Part shown: positions 1 to 7,053 of the stretch, in pieces
Layout: each line of letters starts with the position of its first letter
Position numbering within the stretch: position 1 is the stretch's first letter
NCBI GenBank assembly: GCA_021812785.1
Contig: JAKAMR010000038.1
Span: 1 to 22,745, forward strand
Source of the DNA: Nitrospirota bacterium
Lineage (GTDB): Bacteria > Nitrospirota > Thermodesulfovibrionia > Thermodesulfovibrionales > JdFR-88
Direction of reading: 5' to 3'
DNA: 22,745 nucleotides
Translations under genes and position numbers: made by a program
Notes under the pieces: model-generated
The model's database searches: none
What the model saw: the letters and a program-made list of their open reading frames with translations, nothing else
What the model was told of the DNA's origin: nothing

Positions 1-365
1 ATGCCTCTCATCAATGCGGAGTTCAAAAGCAGAGGGGCCTTCAGGTTGGCTATCACCTTTCCTGTCTCCACCCTGAGGATGAGAAGTACGGCAAGGTCCT
101 CCTTCTGCTTCAAGTCCAGGATCCGCATGGCAGGCTCGTCAACGCTCACCCGGTATCCGGTTGTTACTGTATCGGGGGTGGCAACAATGAAGGCCACATG
201 CGGATCGTCCACTGACTGCAGCCATTTTAAAGGGGTGTCCTTGTAGTCCATAAGGACGTACCTCTTCAGGGACGAAAACCCGGGTATTCCTTCCGGAAAA
301 TTTATTATCCTGGAGTCTTCAACCTCCAGGTCTCCAAAACGGGAGGTCTTAAATTTTATCTTCAC
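1..365 (-). CDS. fliW: FliW, flagellar assembly factor and CsrA antagonist (3' end outside window)
   Basis: FliW binds CsrA and, in Bacillus subtilis, also flagellin, releasing CsrA from target mRNA when flagellin is exported. The reading frame gives 121 complete codons before the window edge, so the C-terminus is missing (family about 145-155 residues). Residues 23-30 read FPEGIPGF, the FliW signature, followed by the conserved strand and VDDPHVAFIVA-type core. I chose a GTG start at 363-365: it is the only plausible start, an in-frame TGA lies three codons upstream, and AGAGG precedes it by about 9 bases. This places the start inside the end of csrA (17-base overlap), so the two are probably translationally coupled. 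Recognition is from motif and csrA adjacency; high certainty. Confidence 0.93.
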   Translation of the reverse strand, partial: MKIKFKTSRFGDLEVEDSRIINFPEGIPGFSSLKRYVLMDYKDTPLKWLQSVDDPHVAFIVATPDTVTTGYRVSVDEPAMRILDLKQKEDLAVLLILRVETGKVIANLKAPLLLNSALMRG

Positions 366-588
366 CTTTCACCGCCTCTTTTATTTTGCTGAACTCATCA
401 ATGGAAATGGACGAGGACACCATGTTGTCCTTGACTATCCTTTCATATACCTCCTCGCGATATATCCTGATACCCTGCGGCGCATTGATACCCAGCCGGA
501 CATGCCCCTCCCTGACTTCGACCACCGAAACCGTGATATCTTCTCCGATCCTTATGGCCTCCCCGGATTTCCTCGTCAATACAAGCAT
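349..588 (-). CDS. csrA: CsrA, carbon storage/flagellin translational regulator
   Basis: CsrA is a small homodimeric RNA-binding protein that recognises GGA motifs, often over ribosome-binding sites; beside fliW its usual target is flagellin mRNA. The 79-residue product starts MLVLTRKSGE and carries the GIRIYREEVYERI block containing the RNA-contacting arginine and the dimer strand. The C-terminal extension after about residue 57 is longer than in E. coli CsrA (61 aa), as in FliW-associated CsrA proteins, where it forms part of the FliW interface. The start is the canonical one, with AAGG about 8 bases upstream. It lies 119 bases downstream of flgL and overlaps fliW by 17 bases. Its leader is unusually rich in GGA, hinting at self-repression (separate entry). 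Confidence 0.97.
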   Translation of the reverse strand: MLVLTRKSGEAIRIGEDITVSVVEVREGHVRLGINAPQGIRIYREEVYERIVKDNMVSSSISIDEFSKIKEAVKGEDKI

Positions 589-660
589 CCTGCCCGCCTT
601 TCCATGAAAAAGTCTTTCCTGATTTGATCTGGGAATTATCCCATCCCGGTCCCCGCTCTT
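588..660 (-). promoter_or_regulatory. GGA-rich csrA leader, candidate CsrA autoregulatory sites
   Basis: On the minus strand, six GGA trinucleotides occur within 65 bases before and over the csrA start (652-650, 646-644, 641-639, 619-617, 603-601, 590-588). The last overlaps the initiation codon in the context GCAGGATGC, close to the CsrA consensus core. A short stem GGGA/TCCC with loop TAAT (631-642) and a perfect 6-bp stem CCGCTC/GAGCGG (653-668) lie in the same leader. GGA as the CsrA contact is established; that these sites are used is inference. Confidence 0.45.
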
Positions 661-707
661 ATGAGCGGCATCAAAAAAAAGGGACTGGAATATATTTTAT
701 TGGATAA

Positions 708-1715
708 TCACTTCAGAAAATCAAGCAAGGTCTGGGAAGATATCTTTGCCGTTGACTCTTCCAGGGCCTGAATAGACGCCTGGTACTTTGCCAATTGAGT
801 TGTTGTTTGCGCAATGTCGTCGTCCTGAACGCCTGAAAGCAGGACCTGGGTGTTCGCTTGGTCCTGTTGAATGGAGTTTTGCTGGTTCGTAAGCCTGCTT
901 TGCCTGGCTCCTATATCGGAGCTGACATTTGTGGCCTGGTTAATGGCGTCGTCAAGGGGGGTCATAAGCGCGCTTACCCTTCGTGTGTCTCCGCTATTAA
1001 GCGCATCCCCAAGCAGATTTGTAAGCTGCATGAAATTGGAGAAACTGAAGCTGTCCACGACGTTATTGCCGCTGTCCTTTATCTGGACGTTTATCGTGCC
1101 GCCGCTGCCCTGCGTGTATGTAAAAGACGATCCGTCGGACTGGGTGACGGTCACCGGGCTTGACAGGGTATAGGAAAATGCATTGCTTCCAGGCACGTTC
1201 ACCGGTAAAAGCTGGGAATTCGATACCTGCGCGTTTACAATCCCGGAATCCCCCTGGTAAGCATAAGTGGAGTTATTGAACGCGTCGGTCTGCGTCTGGT
1301 AACCGGCAAATACGCTGGACCCGTCCGCGGTCTTCGTGTTCGCGTATCCGAGCAGTTCGTCCCTTATCTGATACACCTGCTGGGCCAAAGCGGTCATATC
1401 CTGGCCGGTGTTTGTTCCGTTGGCACCCTCAAGTGCTATCTCCTTGGCGTTATTCAGCGCGTCCATAGTAGACGACATAGCCGTCGACTCATCGCCCAAG
1501 AGAGCATTTGCGCTGTCAATGTTGCTTAAGTAACGGTTGTCCTGGTTCAGGTCCAAGTTATAGTCCATGGCGCTTATTACACCGGTCACATTGTCGGAGT
1601 TCTTGCTGAACTTTTTGCCTGAAGAAAGCTGGTTTTCAAGCTGGGTTATGGTGGACATCTCCTGGTCCAAAGAACCCGAGATCTGGTTATAGATCGAAAA
1701 AGATCCGACTCTCAT
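708..1715 (-). CDS. flgL: FlgL, flagellar hook-filament junction protein (HAP3)
   Basis: FlgL forms the second junction layer between hook and filament and is exported unfolded through the flagellar type III apparatus, so it has no signal peptide. The 335-residue protein has the flagellin-like N-terminal helix with IYNQI near residue 9 and the QLSSGKKFSKNSDN block at about residues 29-42. The matching C-terminal coiled-coil region includes SRLTNQQNSIQQDQAN and ends in LLDFLK. The central part is Ser/Thr/Gly/Asn rich, as expected for the exposed domain. GAGAGG precedes the ATG by 9 bases and the stop of flgK is 13 bases upstream, so the two are cotranscribed. Length is within the family range. 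No obvious terminator follows before csrA. Confidence 0.95.
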   Translation of the reverse strand: MRVGSFSIYNQISGSLDQEMSTITQLENQLSSGKKFSKNSDNVTGVISAMDYNLDLNQDNRYLSNIDSANALLGDESTAMSSTMDALNNAKEIALEGANGTNTGQDMTALAQQVYQIRDELLGYANTKTADGSSVFAGYQTQTDAFNNSTYAYQGDSGIVNAQVSNSQLLPVNVPGSNAFSYTLSSPVTVTQSDGSSFTYTQGSGGTINVQIKDSGNNVVDSFSFSNFMQLTNLLGDALNSGDTRRVSALMTPLDDAINQATNVSSDIGARQSRLTNQQNSIQQDQANTQVLLSGVQDDDIAQTTTQLAKYQASIQALEESTAKISSQTLLDFLK

Positions 1716-1728
1716 TAGTTCATACCTC

Positions 1729-3360
1729 TCATATGTTCATCAGGGTCTGAAAAAGTTCACTCGTTGTTTCTACAAGCTTTGCCGCCGCCTGGTAGGCCTG
1801 CTGATATTTTATGAGATTGACGGATTCCTCGTCGATATTGACCCCGGAGACGGAGTCTTGCTGCTGGTTGAGCTGGTCCAGCAGATTGCTTTCGAATGTC
1901 TGGCTGTCGGATGCCGATGCGCTTGCGGTACCGGTGGTAGAAACAATGCCCTGGTAATAACCCATAAGGGTCTGCCCGCCAAGGCCTGAGACCTGCGCAG
2001 TGTTCAGCGTGCTCACCATGGCCAGGGCGTTTGAGTTGTCTCCCGGCAGCCCGGAAGATGAAGACGCTGCCGCCACCTGGCTGCCGTCCGTGAGGGCCAC
2101 CTGGAAATTACTGACGGCGTTTTTAAGCGGGTCTATCGTAAAGGTATCGCCGGCGGCAGGCGCGCCTGTTATCGCCGCCTGTATGCCGTTAAAATTGATC
2201 GCCCCGCCAGATGTGTACGCGCCGGACGCCACAAGCTGTCCAGTCTGCGTGTCATGAACGTTATAGTTCCCGCTTCCGTCTATGCTTATGCTGTATTGGT
2301 CCAGGGTAAGCTGGCTTTCATTTGTGACCGAGGCCTGTATGGAAGCGCTGGAGTTTGCGCTTGTGGCAAGCGTCAGAGGGCTGAAAAATGGGGTCCCCGT
2401 GCTGCCGTCAAGCCCATAGCCCTGCTCCTGGGTGATATTTACCTGTTGGGTAAGGGCGGCCACAAACCGGTTTAAAGGCTCGAGTCCCTGGGTTTCGGCC
2501 TGGCTTCTGGCGGATATAAGCCCGCCAAGGGCTCCGCCCGTAATATTTGAAGTGACGTTTGTCCCGCCAAGGTAGAGCTGATAATCTCCATTGGCATCCT
2601 GCTTGGTGGAAAGCGCGCTGGTCTGGCTTCCGCTGACAAGGTTTCCCATACCGCTTATTATGGTCACCTGGCCCGTGCTGTCCGTGTAATAGCTGAAGCT
2701 GATCGATTGGGAAAGTTGGTTCATAAGGTTGTCGCGCTGATCCTGAAGCTGGGCCAGGCTGCCCGTGGTATTCCCTTGCGCCGCGGCTATCTGTCCATTA
2801 AGCTGCGCGATGCTCGTGGCAATGGAGTTTACCGTCTGCACGGTGCCCGATATCGTATCATTTGCTTGTTTTATTGCGTCCAGGACGGCGCCCTGGCTGT
2901 CTTTTGCCGCGGAGACCAGCGACTGGGCATCACCCAGGAGAACGGTCCTGCCGGCCGAATCAGACGGGTTTGATGCGACCTGCTGCCAATCATTCACAAA
3001 ATTGTTGAAGTATGTCGAAAGCCCGGTCTGACCGGTCTCGTTAAATGCCTGTTCGATCTGCCCAAGCGTAGTGCTTGATGCGTCAGCACCGCTCATACTT
3101 TGCTGCGTCGTATATATCTGGGACTGGAGAAAGGAACTGTACTGCCTTTGTATCCCGGCAACCGTCACACCCCCAGGGCTGTCTGAGCCCGGATTGCTCC
3201 CGCTCAGGTCGACATAATCAATGGGTTCAAGCTGAGTGGTCTCAACATCATACCCCGGCGTATTGACATTGGAGATATTGTCGCTTGTCGTGTTCAGGGA
3301 GGCCTGGCTGGCAAACAGGGCGGATTGAGCGATATTCAGGATGTTGTTCAGTCCGCTCAT
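1729..3360 (-). CDS. flgK: FlgK, flagellar hook-associated protein 1 (HAP1)
   Basis: FlgK forms the first junction layer on the hook tip and is exported by the flagellar type III system with FlgN as chaperone. The 543-residue product starts with the rod/hook-family helix (LNIAQSALFASQASLNTTSD) and the NISNVNTPGY motif at about residues 28-37. It ends with the FlgK C-terminal helix (VNIDEESVNLIKYQQAYQAA), which interacts with FlgL and the chaperone. The middle is a long Ser/Thr/Gly/Gln-rich variable domain. Its ATG shares one base with the flgN stop (TGATG), so translation is probably coupled to the chaperone gene. Length is typical. Confidence 0.97.
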   Translation of the reverse strand: MSGLNNILNIAQSALFASQASLNTTSDNISNVNTPGYDVETTQLEPIDYVDLSGSNPGSDSPGGVTVAGIQRQYSSFLQSQIYTTQQSMSGADASSTTLGQIEQAFNETGQTGLSTYFNNFVNDWQQVASNPSDSAGRTVLLGDAQSLVSAAKDSQGAVLDAIKQANDTISGTVQTVNSIATSIAQLNGQIAAAQGNTTGSLAQLQDQRDNLMNQLSQSISFSYYTDSTGQVTIISGMGNLVSGSQTSALSTKQDANGDYQLYLGGTNVTSNITGGALGGLISARSQAETQGLEPLNRFVAALTQQVNITQEQGYGLDGSTGTPFFSPLTLATSANSSASIQASVTNESQLTLDQYSISIDGSGNYNVHDTQTGQLVASGAYTSGGAINFNGIQAAITGAPAAGDTFTIDPLKNAVSNFQVALTDGSQVAAASSSSGLPGDNSNALAMVSTLNTAQVSGLGGQTLMGYYQGIVSTTGTASASASDSQTFESNLLDQLNQQQDSVSGVNIDEESVNLIKYQQAYQAAAKLVETTSELFQTLMNI

Positions 3361-3836
3361 CAGACCTGCCTCGATATGACCAGGCCCTTGGCACGGGGAC
3401 CTGACGCATTTACGGTTGCGCCGGACTTCCCCAGGAAATCCAGTGAATCGCTCACAAAATGCAGTGACCGCTCTATTAATATGCGGTTGAACTCATTTAA
3501 TTCCTGGATGCCCTGCAGAAGAGATATGATGCGGCGGCGTATTTCAAGGAAGCTCCCGTCGCCAGTAGTTCTGGACAATTCCTGAAGGCTGATGTTTTCC
3601 CCCCCGGAGCCGCCCTCATTAGCGGTGAAATACTCACTTACCAGCCGGAGCCGCTCCCCCTCCAGCAGTCTCAGCTTGAGCACGGCAGTGTCTTTCTGCT
3701 TGGAGAGGTCCGCTACCCCTTCCTGGTCGATGTCGATGAGGCTCTGCCTCTCTTTTCTAAGGAGAGCAAGCAGATTTTTATACTCTTTTATCTGCTCTTC
3801 AAGCACGTCCTTTATTTTTTCCGGTGCTGCTGTCAT
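3360..3836 (-). CDS. flgN: FlgN, export chaperone for FlgK/FlgL
   Basis: FlgN family chaperones bind the C-terminal helices of FlgK and FlgL in the cytoplasm and deliver them to the export gate. The 158-residue protein is mostly predicted helix: an N-terminal half dense in Glu, Lys, Leu and Gln (about residues 8-70), then a second helical stretch around RRRIISLLQGIQELNEFNRI. There is no signal peptide or membrane segment. FlgN proteins are poorly conserved, so the call rests on helical character, length and its position between flgM and flgK, which is the standard arrangement. The start follows the flgM stop by only 3 bases; the ribosome site is weak, suggesting coupling. Confidence 0.88.
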   Translation of the reverse strand: MTAAPEKIKDVLEEQIKEYKNLLALLRKERQSLIDIDQEGVADLSKQKDTAVLKLRLLEGERLRLVSEYFTANEGGSGGENISLQELSRTTGDGSFLEIRRRIISLLQGIQELNEFNRILIERSLHFVSDSLDFLGKSGATVNASGPRAKGLVISRQV

Positions 3837-3839
3837 TGG

Positions 3840-4133
3840 TTAAACTATCTCGCTTATGATCTTCTCTGCCACTTTAGAGGCATCCACCTTATAGGTTCCC
3901 GAGTTCACTGCTTCTTTTATCTCACTCACCTTATCTGTCCTTACCTCCGGAAGCTTCCCTATGGCATCTACAAGCTGGGCGGCTTCCTTCCCCTGCTTTG
4001 ATATCCTGATGCTGTCTGACGGCCCGCCAGTCCCGGCCCCGCCCGCCACGGGCTCCGCCTTTGGGGTTTCCCCCGGCTTTTTTACGTTGCGAGGTCCTGG
4101 CCCGTCTGGCGGCTTGTTATTATTTATTTTCAC
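3840..4133 (-). CDS. flgM: FlgM, anti-sigma-28 factor
   Basis: FlgM holds FliA inactive until the hook-basal body is finished and FlgM is exported, which releases late gene expression. The N-terminal half is Pro/Gly/Asn rich and probably disordered. The C-terminal half (from about residue 40) has the conserved helical FliA-binding region: DSIRISKQGKEA, then LPEVRTDKVSEIKEAV, then GTYKVDASKVAEKII. There are two tandem GTG codons (4136-4134 and 4133-4131); GGAGG lies 4 bases from the first and 7 from the second, so I favour the second, giving 97 residues. The ATG overlapping the first GTG hits a stop at once. It heads the flgM-flgN-flgK-flgL-csrA-fliW group after a 131-base gap. Confidence 0.95.
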   Translation of the reverse strand: MKINNNKPPDGPGPRNVKKPGETPKAEPVAGGAGTGGPSDSIRISKQGKEAAQLVDAIGKLPEVRTDKVSEIKEAVNSGTYKVDASKVAEKIISEIV

Positions 4134-4181
4134 CACATTTCCTCCGGACGGCTTTTCTATATCACGCCGTTTATAATCTTA

Positions 4182-4209
4182 CTATCGTAAATCCCGGAGG
4201 AAATCTTTA
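4182..4209 (-). promoter_or_regulatory. Candidate sigma-28 (FliA) promoter for flgM
   Basis: In the flgJ-flgM gap the minus strand reads TAAAGATT (4209-4202), a 12-base spacer, then TACGATAG (4189-4182). The FliA consensus is TAAAGTTT-N11-GCCGATAA: the -35 matches 7 of 8, the -10 matches 5 of 8 (CGATA core) and the spacer is one base long. Predicted start lies about 40 bases before flgM. Late class control of flgM by FliA is established in enteric bacteria; use here is inference. Confidence 0.45.
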
Positions 4210-4267
4210 ATTTTTACCCGCTACAGAACCTTCATGGTCCATATTTATCAAGTTTCAAGTTGTTTAA

Positions 4268-5104
4268 TTACAAATCTTGCGATCCCGAGCCCACGGAACC
4301 ATGCGGGGCGTTTTCCGCTTCCATAACGTCCGGCGGCCCGAGTTGCACCTTTCCGCTTCTTACGGATGTCCAAAGATTCCAGCCCCCCTGTTTATATATC
4401 CACGCTGCGGCCTGGATATTTTTTTGAGGATCGAACAGGTCAGATACGTTGTTTATGATGCCTTTTTTCATAAGACGGGCCGCCCAGAATTTATCGTTTA
4501 TCTGGAACAGTCCGTAGTCCGTGCTTCCATATGGCGCGTTATAGTGAGAGGCGGACGGATTTCCCGAGCTTTCAGCAAAGACCACCGCTATCGCGTTGGT
4601 TGCCTGTCCGCCGAAGGCAGCCCTTATCATGCTCTTTGTTTTATCATTCATAGGGCCTTTTGCACTCGGCCTGTAGGGAAGATTCTCGTTTGTTACAGGC
4701 TCGGAGTTCACCGCAGGCCCTCCGTCCGTTGCAGGCACGACGCTTATCGAGGGACCGCCGCCTGTTATCGGCTGCAATTGCTTTCCCTTTGAATTCAATG
4801 AATCAGAGGATGGTTCTTCATGTGTTACTTTACTATTTATTTGCTCGATCTGCTTAAGTATCATATCCCTTAGCCCGGTCTCTTTTTGAGCCAGTAGACG
4901 GGCAAGCTCCATATCGAACATTCCCTCGTAAGTCTTCCGGCTATAGTCCTGGCCGCCCTCCATGGTAGTGGCGCGCATCTCCTTGACAAGTTCGTAGGTA
5001 AAGAGAGTCTCCATGTTCTCGGCCACGGCTTTCATCGCCTCCGGGCCTTTTTGAGCCGTATATTTTTTGAGGTCTTCCGGGCTTATGGCGTCATCTATAT
5101 ACAT
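4268..5104 (-). CDS. flgJ: FlgJ-type protein: rod-assembly domain fused to lysozyme/lytic transglycosylase-like domain
   Basis: FlgJ acts as rod cap in the periplasm, and its C-terminal domain opens the peptidoglycan. Residues 1-90 are the rod-binding domain (METLFTYELVKEMRA, then the GMFDMELARLLAQKETGL block). Residues 95-150 are a Ser/Pro/Gly-rich linker. Residues 155-250 form a lysozyme-like fold with putative catalytic Glu178 in FAESSGNP and the STDYGLFQIND motif at 194-204. Enteric FlgJ instead carries an N-acetylglucosaminidase domain, so the muralytic half is of a different family here. There is no signal peptide, consistent with export through the flagellar apparatus. The start is 7 bases after the flgI stop, with no strong ribosome site. 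Confidence 0.92.
   Translation of the reverse strand: MYIDDAISPEDLKKYTAQKGPEAMKAVAENMETLFTYELVKEMRATTMEGGQDYSRKTYEGMFDMELARLLAQKETGLRDMILKQIEQINSKVTHEEPSSDSLNSKGKQLQPITGGGPSISVVPATDGGPAVNSEPVTNENLPYRPSAKGPMNDKTKSMIRAAFGGQATNAIAVVFAESSGNPSASHYNAPYGSTDYGLFQINDKFWAARLMKKGIINNVSDLFDPQKNIQAAAWIYKQGGWNLWTSVRSGKVQLGPPDVMEAENAPHGSVGSGSQDL
4765..4791 (-). promoter_or_regulatory. Sigma-28-like promoter sequence inside flgJ
   Basis: Within the flgJ linker coding sequence the minus strand contains CAAAGGGA (4791-4784), exactly 11 bases, then GCCGATAA (4772-4765). The -10 is a perfect match to the FliA consensus and the spacing is exact, but the -35 matches only 4 of 8 (AAAG). It points toward flgM about 630 bases downstream. 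Chance occurrence in coding sequence is possible. Confidence 0.3.
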
Positions 5105-5111
5105 TTTGTCG

Positions 5112-6257
5112 TTAAATTATCTCCAGGTCGGCCCTGAGAGCCCCTGCGGCCTTAAGGGCCTGCATTATCGAGATAAGGTCACGCGGAGTGACCCCAAGCG
5201 AGTTGAGGGCGCTCACCACTTCACCAAGGGTGGAACCGGAGACACCCATCAGGCTGGCCTTCTGCTCCTGAACTTTTACGTTCGTATTGGGCACAACTAC
5301 GGTCTGGGAGCCGGATGGGGCAAAAGGCGGCGGCTGGGAGACATTGTAGGTGGTCTTGATCTCCACAGTGAGATTTCCGTTGGCGATAGCCACCGGTGCT
5401 ATCCTCACATTCTCCCCTATTATTACTGTGCCGGTCCTTTCATTGATCACGACTTTTGCTGGCTCATCCACAGCAACGTCCAGTTCCCCTACCATGCTGA
5501 TAAAATCCACGATCCGGTCCGAGTAAGCATCTGGTATGCTTATCTTCACGGTTGAGGGGTCAGAAGCCTCCGCGCTGCCCGGTCCGAACGCCGTGTTTAT
5601 GCTCTTTGCTATCCCGGCCGCGGTAGTAAAATCAGGATCGTGCAGGAAGAGCTTGATCGTCTTTCCGTCACCCAGTGTGAAGGGCAGGTTTTTTTGTATG
5701 ATCGCTCCCTCCGGGATCCTTCCCGCTGTAGGATGGTTTTTCTGAATGCTTGTCCCTCCGCCTCCTCCGACAAAACCGCCAATGGATACGGGCCCCTGGG
5801 CAAGCGCATAAACCTTACCATCAGGTCCGTAAAGGGGGGTAAGAAGCAGGGTGCCTCCCTGTATGTTTTTTGCGTCGGCAAGGGCAGAGACGTTGACGTC
5901 TATCTTCATGCCGGCCTTTGGAAAAGGAGGCAGCGTTGCCGTTACGATCACGGCAGCGGTGTCCTTGGCCCTTATATCAGTGGGAGATACGGTGAGTCCC
6001 ATCCTTTCTAGCACGTTTGCGATAGCATCCATGGTTGCGTTTCCTGTGTCTCCGGTCCCGGCCAACCCGACCGCAAGACCATAACCCACAACCTGGTTTT
6101 CTGTCATCCCCTGAAAAGAGGCAATGTCTTCTATGCGCTCCGCCACGGCAACTGATGAGAGTGCCAGGAAAAACAAAAACAAGGAAACCAGCGCAACAAC
6201 GAATAGTGGCTTCTTTGTGGCACGCGGCGGTGTCTTTTTTATAACGGGTCTATTCAT
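5112..6257 (-). CDS. flgI: FlgI, flagellar P-ring protein
   Basis: FlgI forms the periplasmic P-ring around the rod, after Sec export and with help from FlgA. I prefer the ATG at 6255-6257 (381 residues): AAGG lies 8 bases before it, whereas the two tandem ATGs 15-18 bases upstream have no ribosome site. From this start residues 1-39 form a signal peptide with a basic N-region, a hydrophobic core (LFVVALVSLFLFFLALSS) and AVA before the likely cleavage at Glu40. The mature part begins ERIEDIASFQG and contains NQVVGYGLAVGLAGTGD and NERTGTVIIGENVRIAPVAI, both strongly conserved in FlgI. It is flanked by flgH and flgJ, the standard order. Confidence 0.97.
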   Translation of the reverse strand: MNRPVIKKTPPRATKKPLFVVALVSLFLFFLALSSVAVAERIEDIASFQGMTENQVVGYGLAVGLAGTGDTGNATMDAIANVLERMGLTVSPTDIRAKDTAAVIVTATLPPFPKAGMKIDVNVSALADAKNIQGGTLLLTPLYGPDGKVYALAQGPVSIGGFVGGGGGTSIQKNHPTAGRIPEGAIIQKNLPFTLGDGKTIKLFLHDPDFTTAAGIAKSINTAFGPGSAEASDPSTVKISIPDAYSDRIVDFISMVGELDVAVDEPAKVVINERTGTVIIGENVRIAPVAIANGNLTVEIKTTYNVSQPPPFAPSGSQTVVVPNTNVKVQEQKASLMGVSGSTLGEVVSALNSLGVTPRDLISIMQALKAAGALRADLEII

Positions 6258-6284
6258 TTCAGCACCTTTCATCATAAGCGGGCA

Positions 6285-7052
6285 TCAGAAAGGCCATACC
6301 TTGTCCAGGAAATTGACCAGCCATCCAGGCCCCTGTTTTTCCTGCACTATGCCGTCTCCGACAAAATATACCTTCGCGCCCGAGATCCTGCTGCTGGCTA
6401 TGGTGTTGTCAGCGGCGATGTCATATGGCCTGGCTATGCCTTCAAAGATAAGTATCTGTTTTTCATTGTTGATCGTTATCTCTTTCCTGGACTGAAGCAC
6501 CAGGTTTCCATTTGGCAATACCTTGACGACCTGGGCGGTAATAGTTCCCACAAGTGTCCCTGCTCTTGTGGTAGCGCCACTGCCCTTAAAGCTGTCCGAC
6601 ATGTTGCCCGATACCGAAGGCGAAAAGGTATTTCCATTGCCGTAAAGGTTGGATAATCCAAGGTTCAAGGGTGCGCCGAAAAAGCCGGTCACATTCGCGG
6701 CAAGGCTTGAATCCCTCGATGCGTTCGTATCGGCTTGGCCGGAGCCGGTTATGTTTTCCATAACATTTATTGTCACAAGGTCATTGAGCCGCCTGGCCCG
6801 CAAGTCCTCGTAAAGGCTTGCCCCATCCGCAAAAAGTGAATTATTGGCGTAATGCCTGACCTCCTGCGTGTTTTTGTTTTTTTCGTTATATACGTACTTT
6901 GGCGGCGCGGGAGGAAGCTTGGGAACCGTCGCACAAGAGGCAAAAGAAAGCAGCGCGATGCACAATACGGCTGCCCGGCACGCAAAAAGATCACTCTTTG
7001 GCGCATACGCGCTCCGTCTCCAGGCAAATACAAACAAAAAAAGCTTTTTCAT
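6285..7052 (-). CDS. flgH: FlgH, flagellar L-ring lipoprotein
   Basis: FlgH forms the outer-membrane L-ring and is normally an acylated lipoprotein. The 255-residue product has a hydrophobic signal with a possible lipobox FASC at residues 37-40 (Cys40 acylated). The FlgH hallmarks follow: SLYEDLRARRLNDLVTINV, a Gly/Ser/Asn-rich middle, GSGATTRAGTLVGTITAQV, and LPNGNLVLQSRKEITINNEKQ-type strands. The signal is odd: an extra hydrophobic stretch (residues 3-11), then a basic/polar break before the second hydrophobic core at 24-38. A shorter start (TTG just before the second core) is conceivable. Phe at -3 of the lipobox is unusual. The start lies 1 base after the flgA stop. Confidence 0.95.
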   Translation of the reverse strand: MKKLFLFVFAWRRSAYAPKSDLFACRAAVLCIALLSFASCATVPKLPPAPPKYVYNEKNKNTQEVRHYANNSLFADGASLYEDLRARRLNDLVTINVMENITGSGQADTNASRDSSLAANVTGFFGAPLNLGLSNLYGNGNTFSPSVSGNMSDSFKGSGATTRAGTLVGTITAQVVKVLPNGNLVLQSRKEITINNEKQILIFEGIARPYDIAADNTIASSRISGAKVYFVGDGIVQEKQGPGWLVNFLDKVWPF

Positions 7053-7053
7053 C

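Noticed and set aside
653..668. Perfect hairpin CCGCTC-4-GAGCGG downstream of flgL as a terminator
   Set aside because: No T-run follows on the minus strand; the T-run (about 672-679) precedes the stem. Kept only as part of the csrA leader.
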